64,000 nucleotides of DNA, taken from positions 744,001 to 808,000 of the forward strand of contig NZ_JAINFL010000002.1 in the NCBI RefSeq assembly GCF_022458895.1. Direction: 5' to 3'. The notes beneath the pieces are model-generated. The model searched no databases. It saw nothing but the letters and a program-made list of their open reading frames with translations, and was not told the DNA's origin. The DNA comes from Roseihalotalea indica. GTDB taxonomy: Bacteria; Bacteroidota; Bacteroidia; Cytophagales; Cyclobacteriaceae. Shown here one piece after another: positions 34,680 through 43,370 of the stretch. Positions within the stretch are counted from its first letter, which is position 1; every line of letters begins with the position of its first letter. A program made the translations under genes and the position numbers.

Positions 34680-36107
34680 ATGAAATGGTTACTTCTTTTT
34701 TTTAGCTTTCTTTCTCTTTCTGTGAATGTTTCTGCCCAATTTCTTTCTGTACCTGCTGCCGCTTATAAGTCGTACGAACAATACCGGGAGCCTACAATTA
34801 CCCATCGGCGATTTAAACACCGCGACATAGAGCCTCTGTTGCTGGCGTTGCGCGATCATCCTACCTTTAAGGTTACCAAACTGGGCGAGTCTATTGAAGG
34901 GCGAGCAATCTATGATGTATCCTTCGGAAGCGGTGAAACTACCGTATTGCTCTGGTCGCAAATGCACGGTGACGAAACTACGGCAACCATGGCAGGGCTG
35001 GATCTATTTAACTTTTTTACTCAAAGCGATGAATTAGACCCATTGCGTAAGCAAATTCTGGATCATCTCACTATCCATTTTGTTCCTATGCTGAACCCGG
35101 ATGGAGCAGAGCAGTTTCAGCGGTACAATGCCATCGATATGGACTTGAACCGGGATGCACTGCGGAGACAATCGCCCGAATCTCGCCTTTTAAAGCAGTT
35201 GCGAGACAGCTTACAGGCTGATTTCGGATTCAATTTGCATGATCAAAGCACCTATTATACTGCGGGTGTTAATTCGCATCCGGCCACTATCTCCTTTCTG
35301 GCTCCGGCCTACAACTATGAGAAAGAGGTGAATGACATACGAAAGCGCGCTCTGCAACTGATTGTGCTGCTTAACGATGCTATTCAGAACTTCATTCCGA
35401 AGCAGGTAGCTCGCTACGATGACGATTTTGAACCTCGCGCCTTTGGTGACAACATTCAAAAATGGGGTACCAGCACAGTTTTGATCGAGTCGGGTGGCTA
35501 TACCAATGACCCAGAAAAACAGGAAATCCGAAAAGTTAATTTTGTGCTGATCCTGACCGCCTTGCATGCCATTGCCGAGAAAAATTACCAGAAAGCCCCG
35601 GTAGAAGATTACTATAAGATTCCCGAAAACGAGCGCTATCTGTATGATTTGGTAGTGCGCAACGTGCAGCGGGAAAAAAACGGAAACTATTATACGGTGG
35701 ATGTGGGCATTAACCGGGACGATATAGATTTTGATGATCATCAGCAGTTCTATTATCTCAGCAGCATTCAGAATATCGGTGATCTTTCTACTTATTATGG
35801 ATACGAAGACTTCAATGCCGAAGCCATGGTAGCGGTGCCGGGTAAAGTATATGAGGAGACACTCCGTGATCTGGCAGCAGTTGCCGAACTGGATGCCAAA
35901 AGCTTGCTGAGGCAGGGGTATACCACCGTGCGCGTAGAGAAGCTAAACTACCCGCAGGAACTTCGTGCTACTTTGTTATTAGATGTAATTACTGATGATG
36001 CCCGGTACGACCATGAGCTATTGTTGGGTAATCGGCCAAATTTCATCCTGAAGAAACAAAATAAAACAATGTTTGCGGTAGTAAATGGTGTTTTAGTTGA
36101 ACTTTAG
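34680..36107 (+). CDS. M14 family zinc carboxypeptidase, exported
   Basis: Exported metallocarboxypeptidase of 475 residues. A signal peptide ends near SVNVSAQ. Zinc ligands are H96 and E99 in QMHGDET and H187 in FNLHDQ. The substrate-binding NPDG and DLNRD motifs are at 139-142 and 155-159, and the catalytic glutamate at E270 in LIESGG. A C-terminal region of about 170 residues follows the catalytic core and has a beta-rich look. It may trim C-terminal residues from peptides in the periplasm. It appears to be monocistronic; a promoter-like element for the next gene overlaps its end. Confidence 0.9.
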   Translation: MKWLLLFFSFLSLSVNVSAQFLSVPAAAYKSYEQYREPTITHRRFKHRDIEPLLLALRDHPTFKVTKLGESIEGRAIYDVSFGSGETTVLLWSQMHGDETTATMAGLDLFNFFTQSDELDPLRKQILDHLTIHFVPMLNPDGAEQFQRYNAIDMDLNRDALRRQSPESRLLKQLRDSLQADFGFNLHDQSTYYTAGVNSHPATISFLAPAYNYEKEVNDIRKRALQLIVLLNDAIQNFIPKQVARYDDDFEPRAFGDNIQKWGTSTVLIESGGYTNDPEKQEIRKVNFVLILTALHAIAEKNYQKAPVEDYYKIPENERYLYDLVVRNVQREKNGNYYTVDVGINRDDIDFDDHQQFYYLSSIQNIGDLSTYYGYEDFNAEAMVAVPGKVYEETLRDLAAVAELDAKSLLRQGYTTVRVEKLNYPQELRATLLLDVITDDARYDHELLLGNRPNFILKKQNKTMFAVVNGVLVEL

Positions 36108-36129
36108 CCATATATCTTACCTAATTTTG
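36096..36129 (+). promoter_or_regulatory. Possible promoter for the GNAT gene
   Basis: GTTG (36096-36099) and TAATTTTG (36122-36129) are separated by 22 bases; the second is a perfect match to TAnnTTTG. Transcription would begin near 36136, 50 bases before the ATG. Confidence 0.35.
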
Positions 36130-36185
36130 CGTATATTGCTTGTGTTTTGGCTAGCAAAATATGGTGTAAACTGGCTTGATTAGGT

Positions 36186-36593
36186 ATGCATATCGTCATT
36201 AAAGAAACAAAAGGAATTAAGAAAAAAGACATTCTGGCGCTTTACGAAGCAAACGAATGGGCTTCTGCTCAAAAGCCCGATGCACTGTATAATGCATTGA
36301 TGAATTCTGATGCGCTGGTTTCAGCCTGGGATAATGATGTTCTTGTAGGCTTAGGCAACGCTATCACTGATGGATATCTGGTGGTATATTATCCACATTT
36401 GTTGGTGCTGCCTAATTATCAGGGCCAGGGAATTGGTAAAAAGATTATGGAAGTGTTCACCAAAAAATATGCGGGGTTTCATCAGCAGATTCTGGTATCC
36501 GAGGGTGAGGCTATTGATTTTTATCAGCAATGCGGCTTCAAACGAGCTGGTGAAACCCAGGCTATGTGGATTTACTTAGGAGAAGAAGAGTGA
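36186..36593 (+). CDS. GNAT family N-acetyltransferase
   Basis: Cytoplasmic acyl-CoA-dependent acetyltransferase of 135 residues. The acetyl-CoA pyrophosphate-binding motif appears as LPNYQGQGIGKKIME near 78-92, and the late FYQQCGFKRAGE segment is typical of GNAT motif B. The substrate cannot be named. It is followed by a strong bidirectional terminator separating it from the convergent VOC gene. Confidence 0.9.
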   Translation: MHIVIKETKGIKKKDILALYEANEWASAQKPDALYNALMNSDALVSAWDNDVLVGLGNAITDGYLVVYYPHLLVLPNYQGQGIGKKIMEVFTKKYAGFHQQILVSEGEAIDFYQQCGFKRAGETQAMWIYLGEEE

Positions 36594-36607
36594 CCGAACT
36601 AGGCAAG

Positions 36608-36641
36608 TGTAGGGTGTCAGGTAAACACCCTACAGTATTTT
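36608..36641. terminator. Bidirectional terminator between GNAT and VOC genes
   Basis: A perfect ten-base stem (TGTAGGGTGT with its complement at 36625-36634) has a seven-base loop and is followed by a T-rich stretch. It lies in the 54-base spacer between two convergent stops. Confidence 0.78.
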
Positions 36642-36647
36642 GTAATA

Positions 36648-37022
36648 CTAGTTTGCCATCACGGCAATGCGCTGAAACACATCCACTCCTATTCCATTCG
36701 GGTCTTTCAGCACAAAATGCCGGTCACCCCACTGTTCAGCTTTCACCTCTGTCAGAATAGGCGCGTCTACTGCTTGTAGTTGACTGTATACCTCGTCTAC
36801 ATCATCAACTTCCAGTCCCAGCCAACTTCCCTGAATATACGGGGGTTGGAATAGCGAGTGCTGGCTTTGCTGCCGGGGGCGCATAAATGCCAGTTCATAA
36901 GGTCCTTTTTTCAACATTACAAACCACTCGTTTTCAAAGATGGTCTCAAAGCCGAAATACTCGGTGTAGAAGGTTTTACTTTCGGTTAATTTCTCGGTGA
37001 CAAATCCGGTGTGTACTATCAT
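36648..37022 (-). CDS. VOC superfamily (glyoxalase/bleomycin resistance-like) protein
   Basis: Cytoplasmic protein of 124 residues with the two beta-alpha-beta-beta-beta halves of the vicinal-oxygen-chelate fold: FVTEKLTESKTFYTEYFGF in the first and LGLEVDDVDEVYSQL plus HFVLKDPNGIGVDVFQ in the second. The specific reaction is unknown. It lies 55 bases downstream of a WYL-domain regulator on the same strand, which may control it. Confidence 0.85.
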   Translation of the reverse strand: MIVHTGFVTEKLTESKTFYTEYFGFETIFENEWFVMLKKGPYELAFMRPRQQSQHSLFQPPYIQGSWLGLEVDDVDEVYSQLQAVDAPILTEVKAEQWGDRHFVLKDPNGIGVDVFQRIAVMAN

Positions 37023-37077
37023 AGCATCAATGTTTAAATGATACTTAAATGTAGTATCCGATAGTGACAGCCTTATG

Positions 37078-38040
37078 TCAGGAGGGTTCAGGAATTTGAT
37101 AGTGCTCGTTGAGTTCGGTCAGTAACTGTTGCATAGTTTCTTTTAGAAGCGGCGGTTCCAGCAACGTAACTTTATTGCCGTACATCAGCAACCAGCGGGC
37201 AAAATATCCCATATGCCAGACCATAAACCAGTGTTCTACTCCTTCTTCGGTAGGTTCTTCTCGCATAAAGCCATAGCGGTAACGGTCTCGTTCGGTATAC
37301 TTAAGCATAGTAGGGTGAAAGCGCACTTTGGTAAGCGTGGAGTCAGTCATTTGACTCTGCCGGTTCAGGTACTGTTCCAGGGTCATGCGGTCTCGCAGGT
37401 GGTAGCGTTGGTCGGTGATGTGTAATTTGCTCATACGGTCCAGGCGAAAGTCCCGGTAATCCTGGCGCAACTGGCAATAGGCTATAATGTGCCAGGCATC
37501 GCCGTAATACACCATGCCCATAGGTTCAATGCCTCGCCGGGTGAACTGTCCGCTGCCAGGCGAGTAATAATCCATTTCCAGTACCTTTCGGCTGAGCAGG
37601 GCCTGCTGTACTTTTTCCAGGTGTACATCGTTGGGTTCCTTGGCCTGAGGTAAAGACCCTAGCACCGCGGTTTTGCTTTGTAGGTCATCAAGCATTTCTT
37701 GTTGTTCAACTTTTAGCACCGATTTTATCTTAAACAGGGCGCTTTCGTGATGTTCCTGTACGGAGGCATCGGTAAGTGTTCCAACTAATTTACTGGCTAC
37801 AAACAGCGCGCGGGCCTCTTCCGGGGTAAACCGGACCGGAGGTAGGCGGTAGCCGTCAGCCAGAAAATAACCCACTCCCGCCTCAGACCCAATAGGCACT
37901 CCTGCCTCCTCCAGTGCCCGAATATCCCGGTAAACTGTGCGGAGGCTAATATTAAAGCGATCGGCCAATGCCTGAGCGCGGGTAATACGCTGGCTTTGCA
38001 GATGAATGAGAATGGCGGTTAGTCGATCAATCCGATTCAT
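37078..38040 (-). CDS. YafY-type transcriptional regulator (HTH plus WYL domain)
   Basis: DNA-binding regulator of 320 residues. An N-terminal helix-turn-helix (ITRAQALADRFNISLRTVYR, then DIRALEEAGVPIGSEAGVG) is followed by the WYL ligand-sensing region (VLEMDYYSPGSGQFTRRGIE, then PMGMVYYGDAWHIIAYCQLR) and a C-terminal WCX-like extension. It precedes the VOC gene and probably regulates it or itself. WYL proteins sense nucleic acids or small ligands; the ligand here is unknown. The first helix shows the usual YafY spacing. Confidence 0.9.
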   Translation of the reverse strand: MNRIDRLTAILIHLQSQRITRAQALADRFNISLRTVYRDIRALEEAGVPIGSEAGVGYFLADGYRLPPVRFTPEEARALFVASKLVGTLTDASVQEHHESALFKIKSVLKVEQQEMLDDLQSKTAVLGSLPQAKEPNDVHLEKVQQALLSRKVLEMDYYSPGSGQFTRRGIEPMGMVYYGDAWHIIAYCQLRQDYRDFRLDRMSKLHITDQRYHLRDRMTLEQYLNRQSQMTDSTLTKVRFHPTMLKYTERDRYRYGFMREEPTEEGVEHWFMVWHMGYFARWLLMYGNKVTLLEPPLLKETMQQLLTELNEHYQIPEPS

Positions 38041-38182
38041 GAATGAGAGTAGGGTTACTGAGTTACACTAAAAACCATTGAAATATAACACCTGTAATGT
38101 TGCCGTAACAACGAACGGAGTATTTATATATACTACTGGTATTTTTACACCTCTATAGTTAGAATACGGGAGAGTTTGGTTC

Positions 38183-39235
38183 ATGGTACGCAATGTAAAG
38201 TTATATCAGTATTTTTTTGGAAGTCAGCGTATTACGTTGAAAAAGTTTGTGTACGCAGGTTTTTTATTTGGTCTCTGCTTTCCCACACTGTCTATCATCA
38301 TTGATATATTTTTTCACCATCTAACTTTTAGCATTTCTTCAGTCATTCAAATTCATCAGATAAATCCAATTCACTATGTAGTAGATACCGCTCCCTGGGT
38401 GCTATCGGCAACAGCCTATATCATCGGTCGGGCAGTGCAGTGTATAGAGTTGCAGGCCCGAGAGCACATCGTGGCTAGTGAAAAAATGTTTTTCAACATT
38501 CTACAGTATAATCCCGATGCTGTATTCTTAGTACGCACTAATGATTTCGTAATTGAACATTACAATCAAATGGCTTTGCGTTTATGCGACATTGATACGC
38601 AAACGCATCAAAATATTCATTCATGCGAGTTTTTTACCAGTCTAAATGAATCTTTGTCCATATTGAGTAAGCTGCGCCAGGATGGAGATATCTTCTCATC
38701 TGAAATGCAGTGTATTACGGTTACAGGAAAAATTTTTTGGGGGCAAATCACCATGCACGCATTTGCCTTAAATGATAATTGTTATCAGTTGATCAGGATT
38801 GCAGATATTACTCCGGCAAAGCAACGGGAGCTGGAGTTGGAAAAGATCAAATATGAGTTACAGCAGTATAGTGAGGAGCTTCAGTCAGCTAATGAGGAAG
38901 TAACGGCTATTAACAACAACCTGGAACAGATGGTCAAAGAGCGAACCGAGCTACTTCAATTCCGCAACAAACAACTGACCGAATATGCCTTTTTAAATGC
39001 TCATAAGCTGCGGGGCCCCCTTACCCGGGTGTTAGGTTCGGCCTATGCGCTGGAGTATGCTAACAATGACCAGCAAAGGCAGGAGTTTATCGAGTATATC
39101 GTTCGATCTTCTAAAGAATTAGATCAGGTCATTCACCGGATAGCAAAAGCTGTGGCAATTGCCGATGATGACAAAGACCCTATTAAAATTTTTAAAGAAG
39201 AATATCTGGAAGACCAGCACAGAATACGCCGATAA
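38183..39235 (+). CDS. Membrane PAS protein with HisKA-like end and no ATPase domain
   Basis: Protein of 350 residues. Two hydrophobic segments lie at about 22-42 and 66-83, a PAS domain at 100-215, a coiled coil to about 260, and then a HisKA-like helix with LNAHKLRGPLTRVLG (H274). The chain stops about 75 residues later, so no HATPase_c domain is present. The next gene is convergent and only 50 bases away, so the ATPase part is not simply split off. Related NAHKLRGP proteins occur in Cytophagales. It may act as a phosphotransfer or signalling protein that depends on another kinase; this is inference. Confidence 0.8.
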   Translation: MVRNVKLYQYFFGSQRITLKKFVYAGFLFGLCFPTLSIIIDIFFHHLTFSISSVIQIHQINPIHYVVDTAPWVLSATAYIIGRAVQCIELQAREHIVASEKMFFNILQYNPDAVFLVRTNDFVIEHYNQMALRLCDIDTQTHQNIHSCEFFTSLNESLSILSKLRQDGDIFSSEMQCITVTGKIFWGQITMHAFALNDNCYQLIRIADITPAKQRELELEKIKYELQQYSEELQSANEEVTAINNNLEQMVKERTELLQFRNKQLTEYAFLNAHKLRGPLTRVLGSAYALEYANNDQQRQEFIEYIVRSSKELDQVIHRIAKAVAIADDDKDPIKIFKEEYLEDQHRIRR

Positions 39236-39285
39236 GAGTCATCGGCTACTTCAGCCCACTTTTTTCTTTGGAAAACAGCTCTTAT

Positions 39286-39849
39286 TCAAGAGTGGAAAAT
39301 TACAGGTAACTCTTGATCTTCACTATCAAAAACAATACAGCCAGCGTTTTTCGGATGATCCTGAACTAATGCTTTTTCGGAAATATTTCTTAGGGTATAC
39401 ACCACCCAGAAATCACCTCCGGCAGAAAAGGTAAAAACCACTCCAAATATCACCAGCCAGTTGTGACCAATGGCTAGTGCCGCCAAATAAGGAAGCAACC
39501 CCAGTATGATGCCGGGTAGTAACGACCCCATAACGTAGGCTGACTTTAGCATCGGCTTCTTGCTATGGGCGTAGGGCGTAAGTGATTTCCACTGAATGCC
39601 ATAAGCCATATCCTTCCAACGTAGCTTTCCGACATATTTCCAACCCAGCCCGTGCAGCCCCTCGTGGACGATGATTCCCAGAAGCATGGTGGGAATAAAA
39701 TAGATAAGTTCAAAGAACTGGCTGAAACCACTAGCGATACCTTCCCAGCCCCAGATAAGACCATACGGAATAAGCAACAGGCTACTGGCTGCGATAAATG
39801 GAAGCACTAACACTTGTACGCGAGCCATGGGTACGGATAAATCTTTCAT
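39286..39849 (-). CDS. DUF3267 membrane protein, probable metalloprotease
   Basis: Integral-membrane protein of 187 residues. A zinc-binding-type HEGLHGLGW motif sits at the end of a membrane helix, and further hydrophobic segments follow (YVMGSLLPGIILGLLPYLAA). This is the DUF3267 pattern, related in outline to site-2-type membrane proteases. The third ligand is perhaps in GGDFWVVY near 155. The substrate is unknown. It lies 12 bases downstream of the four-helix partner of an ECF sigma factor, so it may be part of that operon. Confidence 0.82.
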   Translation of the reverse strand: MKDLSVPMARVQVLVLPFIAASSLLLIPYGLIWGWEGIASGFSQFFELIYFIPTMLLGIIVHEGLHGLGWKYVGKLRWKDMAYGIQWKSLTPYAHSKKPMLKSAYVMGSLLPGIILGLLPYLAALAIGHNWLVIFGVVFTFSAGGDFWVVYTLRNISEKALVQDHPKNAGCIVFDSEDQELPVIFHS

Positions 39850-39861
39850 AGCGCGTGAAGT

Positions 39862-40452
39862 TTATTTCTCAGAGAAATCCTGTAACAGCTCTTCCAGCTT
39901 ATTAATGCGGGCTTGGTAGAGATACTTAATATAAAAGTGAGTGAACAGTATTGCAGTTATGACGAGCCCGCCAATAATTGCTAAATTCCATTTGGAGGAA
40001 GCAGTGAATTGTAATTCTTCCTTTCCCTCAGAGTAATATCCGCCGGAATATCCAATTATTATCCCAAATCCAATAGTCACCCAATAGATCATTTTATAAC
40101 GGCGAACATAAGTCTTTACAAAACTCAAAGCTTTCTGTAAATAATTTTGGATGTTATCTTCGTAACGAATTTGATCAAACTGCCGCAAAGCTTTCCGGTA
40201 GAAATAGAGAAGGTATACCGTAAGAATCAACAGAGATATGGCTAGTAACGGGAAAACCGATCGCCAGTACATACTAAAAACCAAGATAGGTAATACAAAC
40301 CAGGTAGCCACATACTCCAGGTAAATTACCTTTCTCAACTTAGCAAGTTCGTTAGACGACGATTGGCTCACCAATGCATCTAGTTCTTCCTTACTCACTT
40401 GGGTGTTCTCCTCGTCCGAAGCGTTATGCCATAGTGCTTGCAGCTCTTCCAT
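39862..40452 (-). CDS. Four-helix membrane protein coupled to an ECF sigma factor
   Basis: Protein of 196 residues. A cytoplasmic-type N-terminus of about 45 residues (MEELQALWHNASDEENTQVS) is followed by four hydrophobic segments near 48-62, 68-86, 122-138 and 155-172, and a basic, coiled C-terminal tail (INKLEELLQDFSEK). Its start lies inside the sigma gene, overlapping by 29 bases. That placement and the architecture suggest an anti-sigma factor, but it shows no classical zinc-binding or RseA-like motif. The gene at 42825 has the same layout. Confidence 0.75.
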   Translation of the reverse strand: MEELQALWHNASDEENTQVSKEELDALVSQSSSNELAKLRKVIYLEYVATWFVLPILVFSMYWRSVFPLLAISLLILTVYLLYFYRKALRQFDQIRYEDNIQNYLQKALSFVKTYVRRYKMIYWVTIGFGIIIGYSGGYYSEGKEELQFTASSKWNLAIIGGLVITAILFTHFYIKYLYQARINKLEELLQDFSEK

Positions 40453-40936
40453 GTATGAGTTGATTTAATTGTTTTTTAATCCGGTTGATACGGACGCCCA
40501 CATTGCTGATGCCCATGCCCAGAATATCTGCCATCTCCTCATAACTCCGCTCTTCCAGGTACAGCAAGATAAGCGCTCGGTCTAATTCTTTCAATTGCCG
40601 GATGGCGGCATATAATCGCTGAAATTGTTCCTCCTGCGTGTTATCGTAGGGTTCGTGAGCCCAGTGCTTAGCAGCTTCCGGGTCAATAGTAGTAGCGGTA
40701 ATGCGGCGCTTTTTGAGCTTTAATTGTGAGAGGCATACGTTCAGTGCCACCCGATATATCCAGGTTGAGGCTTTGGCTTCTCCCCGAAACGAGGTAAATG
40801 ACTTCCAGAGTTGCAGTACTACCTCCTGAAAATAATCATGAAAGTCAGCCTGATTATCGGTGTATAAGCGGCATACCTTTCGGATAATGGCCGTATGCTC
40901 GTTAAGAAACCCATGAAATTCCTGCTTGTGCTGCAT
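40424..40936 (-). CDS. ECF-type RNA polymerase sigma factor (first copy)
   Basis: Sigma factor of 170 residues. Region 2 is seen in VCRLYTDNQADFHDYFQEVV, then LQLWKSFTSFRGEAKASTWIYR. Region 4 follows as LKELDRALILLYLEERSYEE, then MADILGMGISNVGVRINRIK. It would direct RNA polymerase to a small regulon, perhaps including its own operon. It overlaps the four-helix membrane gene by 29 bases and is divergent from the TraB/GumN lipoprotein gene 144 bases away. The sequence is clearly related to the sigma factor at 42329. Confidence 0.92.
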   Translation of the reverse strand: MQHKQEFHGFLNEHTAIIRKVCRLYTDNQADFHDYFQEVVLQLWKSFTSFRGEAKASTWIYRVALNVCLSQLKLKKRRITATTIDPEAAKHWAHEPYDNTQEEQFQRLYAAIRQLKELDRALILLYLEERSYEEMADILGMGISNVGVRINRIKKQLNQLIHGRAASTMA

Positions 40937-41080
40937 CGTTTCCGTGTTTACACTGGGTTAGTTGACCACATTTTTGGTTTCTTACAAAAAGGATGAATTT
41001 TTTTATGTTGTTGTGTAATAAAACTGCCCATGTTAGAACTAAGAGAGTAAAACACTTCGAACTTACTCATTTCCTGAACT

Positions 41081-41941
41081 ATGAGAAAATTAGTAATTCT
41101 AGCGATCATCGCGATTGTATCATCTTGTGCAGTAAGTAAGCGAGAAAATGAGAATTCGCTATTTTGGCAAATATCAGGCAGTGGTTTAGAACAACCATCT
41201 TATCTTTTCGGTACCATTCATCTGATGTGCCCGGATGATATTCAAATTACGGAAGGAATGGAGATTGCTCTGAAAAATTCTCAGCGGCTGGTACTGGAAT
41301 TAGATTTTGACGAACCTGGCGCGATAAAGGCTATGCAACAGGCAGCTATAATGACAGACGGGACTACCCTGAATGATTTACTTAGTAAAGAAGAATATCA
41401 ACTGGTAAGAAAATATCTGCAAGACTCGCTAAGCATTCCGATTCAGGGTGTGAATACCATGAAACCTATGATGCTGAGTATGCTCATGTATATGGATGTT
41501 TTAAATTGTCAGCCAGGCTCTTATGAAATGGCCCTGACTCAGCGGGCAGAAGCTCTGAATATAGAAGTAATGGGTTTGGAAACCATAGAAGATCAGGTAA
41601 GAGCCTTTGATTTTCTTCCTTTGGAAGAACAAGCCGATTATTTGGTTGAGGCAATCAAGCACTATGATAAAACAGTAGCTGAAATAGAATCAATGCTGAA
41701 AGCATACCAAATGGGGCAGGTGAACCGGTTGTATGCCCTGACTCATAAATCCATGCAAGAAATGGTAGAGGCTGAGGCTATCTTGCTGAATGACCGCAAC
41801 CAAAAATGGATCCCGGTGATAGAGAAATTAGCGCAGGAGCACGCCACATTTTTTGCAGTAGGTGCCGGACATTTAGGTGGGCCTCACGGAATAATTGCCT
41901 TATTGCGGGAGCAAGGCTATACACTAGAGGTTACGAATTAG
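41081..41941 (+). CDS. TraB/GumN family lipoprotein
   Basis: Predicted lipoprotein of 286 residues with the lipobox VSSC (C16). The family start, SYLFGTIHLMCPDD, and the glutamate- and leucine-rich middle are present, ending with the conserved GAGHLGGPHGIIALLREQGY. TraB/GumN proteins resemble the erythromycin-esterase/Tiki fold, suggesting a metal-dependent protease of unknown target. It lies between two ECF sigma modules and is divergent from the first; either could regulate it. This is inference. Confidence 0.88.
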   Translation: MRKLVILAIIAIVSSCAVSKRENENSLFWQISGSGLEQPSYLFGTIHLMCPDDIQITEGMEIALKNSQRLVLELDFDEPGAIKAMQQAAIMTDGTTLNDLLSKEEYQLVRKYLQDSLSIPIQGVNTMKPMMLSMLMYMDVLNCQPGSYEMALTQRAEALNIEVMGLETIEDQVRAFDFLPLEEQADYLVEAIKHYDKTVAEIESMLKAYQMGQVNRLYALTHKSMQEMVEAEAILLNDRNQKWIPVIEKLAQEHATFFAVGAGHLGGPHGIIALLREQGYTLEVTN

Positions 41942-41977
41942 TAGAAACCTTATGGAAAGAGAGAGTACGCATGGTAT

Positions 41978-42256
41978 TCATCGGTTACTCCTTCCATTTA
42001 TATATGCCTGATATTCCTTTTCAGCTGTATACCAGGCTGCTAAACCAAAGACCAATCCGCCACCGACCATACTCAGCAACAGATAAGTCATAAAATGGGC
42101 GTAGCTTATCTGGAGAGTGCTATAGTTAAATCCCCGGATCATGCCAGTGATAATGCCTACCGGAAGCCCCCACGCCAACACTCCCCGGCAGAGAGTGAAT
42201 CCCCATTTTCCTTGAACTCGGGTTTGTGCCCAGCGTTTTGCAGTTTTTGTGTTCAT
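41978..42256 (-). CDS. Small membrane protein of unknown function
   Basis: Protein of 92 residues with a basic N-terminus and two hydrophobic helices (VLAWGLPVGIITGMIRG and YLLLSMVGGGLVFGLAAWY), ending in a charged tail. I do not recognise a family. The ATG at 42256 follows an AG-rich stretch and is preferred over an upstream in-frame ATG at 42277. It is convergent with the TraB/GumN gene. Confidence 0.62.
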   Translation of the reverse strand: MNTKTAKRWAQTRVQGKWGFTLCRGVLAWGLPVGIITGMIRGFNYSTLQISYAHFMTYLLLSMVGGGLVFGLAAWYTAEKEYQAYINGRSNR

Positions 42257-42328
42257 TCTACCCTTGTTTAAATACAATATAACCTATTTCTGAAAAAAAA
42301 TCATCTGCCGTAATAAATTGACCAGTAA

Positions 42329-42835
42329 ATGCAACTCATGGGGCAAATGGTCTTACTAAAACAGGAGTTTACGCGCATTATTTCGCAGCATCAGGGTATC
42401 CTTCATAAAGTGTGCCGTATTTACCGGGATACTACCGAAGATCAGGAAGATCTTTTTCAGGAGATGGTCTATCAACTCTGGAAAGCGTATCCTGCTTACC
42501 GGAAAGAAGCCAAAGTAACCACCTGGATGTATAAAATTGCACTTAGCACTGCGGTAGCTCGCTATCGAAAAAAACGACTTGTTACCACCGCCCTGACTTC
42601 TGTGGAAGTAATGGAGGGCGAAGCTACAGTACATCCTGAGCGGGAAAGGCTATACCGAGCCATCGGTACCCTCAGCGAAGCCGAAAAAGCCCTGGTGACT
42701 CTCTATCTGGACGATTATCGTTACGAAGAAATTGCCCAAATACTAGGAGTTACTACCAGTTATGTAGGCGTGAAACTCCACCGGATCAAAGAAAAGTTAA
42801 CTCATTTATTAAACCCCCATACCCATGAGTCTTGA
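42329..42835 (+). CDS. ECF-type RNA polymerase sigma factor (second copy)
   Basis: Sigma factor of 168 residues. Region 2 appears in HKVCRIYRDTTEDQEDLFQE, then MVYQLWKAYPAYRKEAKVTTW. Region 4 appears in LSEAEKALVTLYLDDYRYEE, then IAQILGVTTSYVGVKLHRIK. Alignment by eye with the sigma at 40424 shows matching blocks throughout, so the two are paralogues. Its end overlaps the following membrane gene by 11 bases. There are three possible ATG starts (42329, 42338, 42347). Confidence 0.92.
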   Translation: MQLMGQMVLLKQEFTRIISQHQGILHKVCRIYRDTTEDQEDLFQEMVYQLWKAYPAYRKEAKVTTWMYKIALSTAVARYRKKRLVTTALTSVEVMEGEATVHPERERLYRAIGTLSEAEKALVTLYLDDYRYEEIAQILGVTTSYVGVKLHRIKEKLTHLLNPHTHES

Positions 42836-43370
42836 TGAACTAAAATCAACATGGCAGCAAAATCCAACTTCTCGAAGTGAGGCAGACATTCAGCAAACGG
42901 TTGCCAAACAAACCGACTCGGTGTTTAGCCGAACCAAACTAAAAGTGTGGATCGAAACCGCCGTCTTTCTACTGGCACTGCTAGTTTTTATGACCGGGCT
43001 GGATGCTGAGAATAAACCTCTTTGGGTTAACGGTTTCCTTTGCATGGCGGCCGGAATCGGAATTCTCAATAACCTCTGGCTCTACCGCAGCCTAACCGTC
43101 AACAACCGAAGTGATGATCTGAAGACATCTTTACAGAAAACCAGACAAAAACTGTGGCAGCAGATATTGTTTGCTGGTGTTTTTTCTGCTGTATTCTTCG
43201 GAAGTGTATTCCTTTTTCTCGCCTGGCGAGGCTCGTACTCTCCTGAGAAAATCGGTTTGTTGCTTCTACTGCTAATCGCCAGCATCGGAATCCGCACCGG
43301 AATGGAGATCTGGCGGTGGCGCAAGCATATCCGGCAACTTGACCAGTCGCTGGCTGAGCTCACTTACTGA
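42825..43370 (+). CDS. Four-helix membrane protein coupled to the second ECF sigma factor
   Basis: Protein of 181 residues. It begins MSLDELKSTWQQ, has a soluble stretch of about 38 residues, four hydrophobic segments (near 42-58, 68-85, 111-129 and 138-156) and a short charged tail (IRQLDQSLAEL). The gene overlaps its sigma factor by 11 bases. Layout, helix number and the opening LxxLW/LKxxW pattern match the protein at 39862, so it is probably the second member of the same family of sigma partners. An anti-sigma role is inferred from position only. Its end overlaps the convergent phosphatase gene by 7 bases. Confidence 0.75.
   Translation: MSLDELKSTWQQNPTSRSEADIQQTVAKQTDSVFSRTKLKVWIETAVFLLALLVFMTGLDAENKPLWVNGFLCMAAGIGILNNLWLYRSLTVNNRSDDLKTSLQKTRQKLWQQILFAGVFSAVFFGSVFLFLAWRGSYSPEKIGLLLLLLIASIGIRTGMEIWRWRKHIRQLDQSLAELTY

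Noticed and set aside
38183..39235. Frameshift explanation for the missing ATPase domain
   Set aside because: The 50 bases downstream lead straight into a convergent gene, and no ATPase motifs occur in any frame there.
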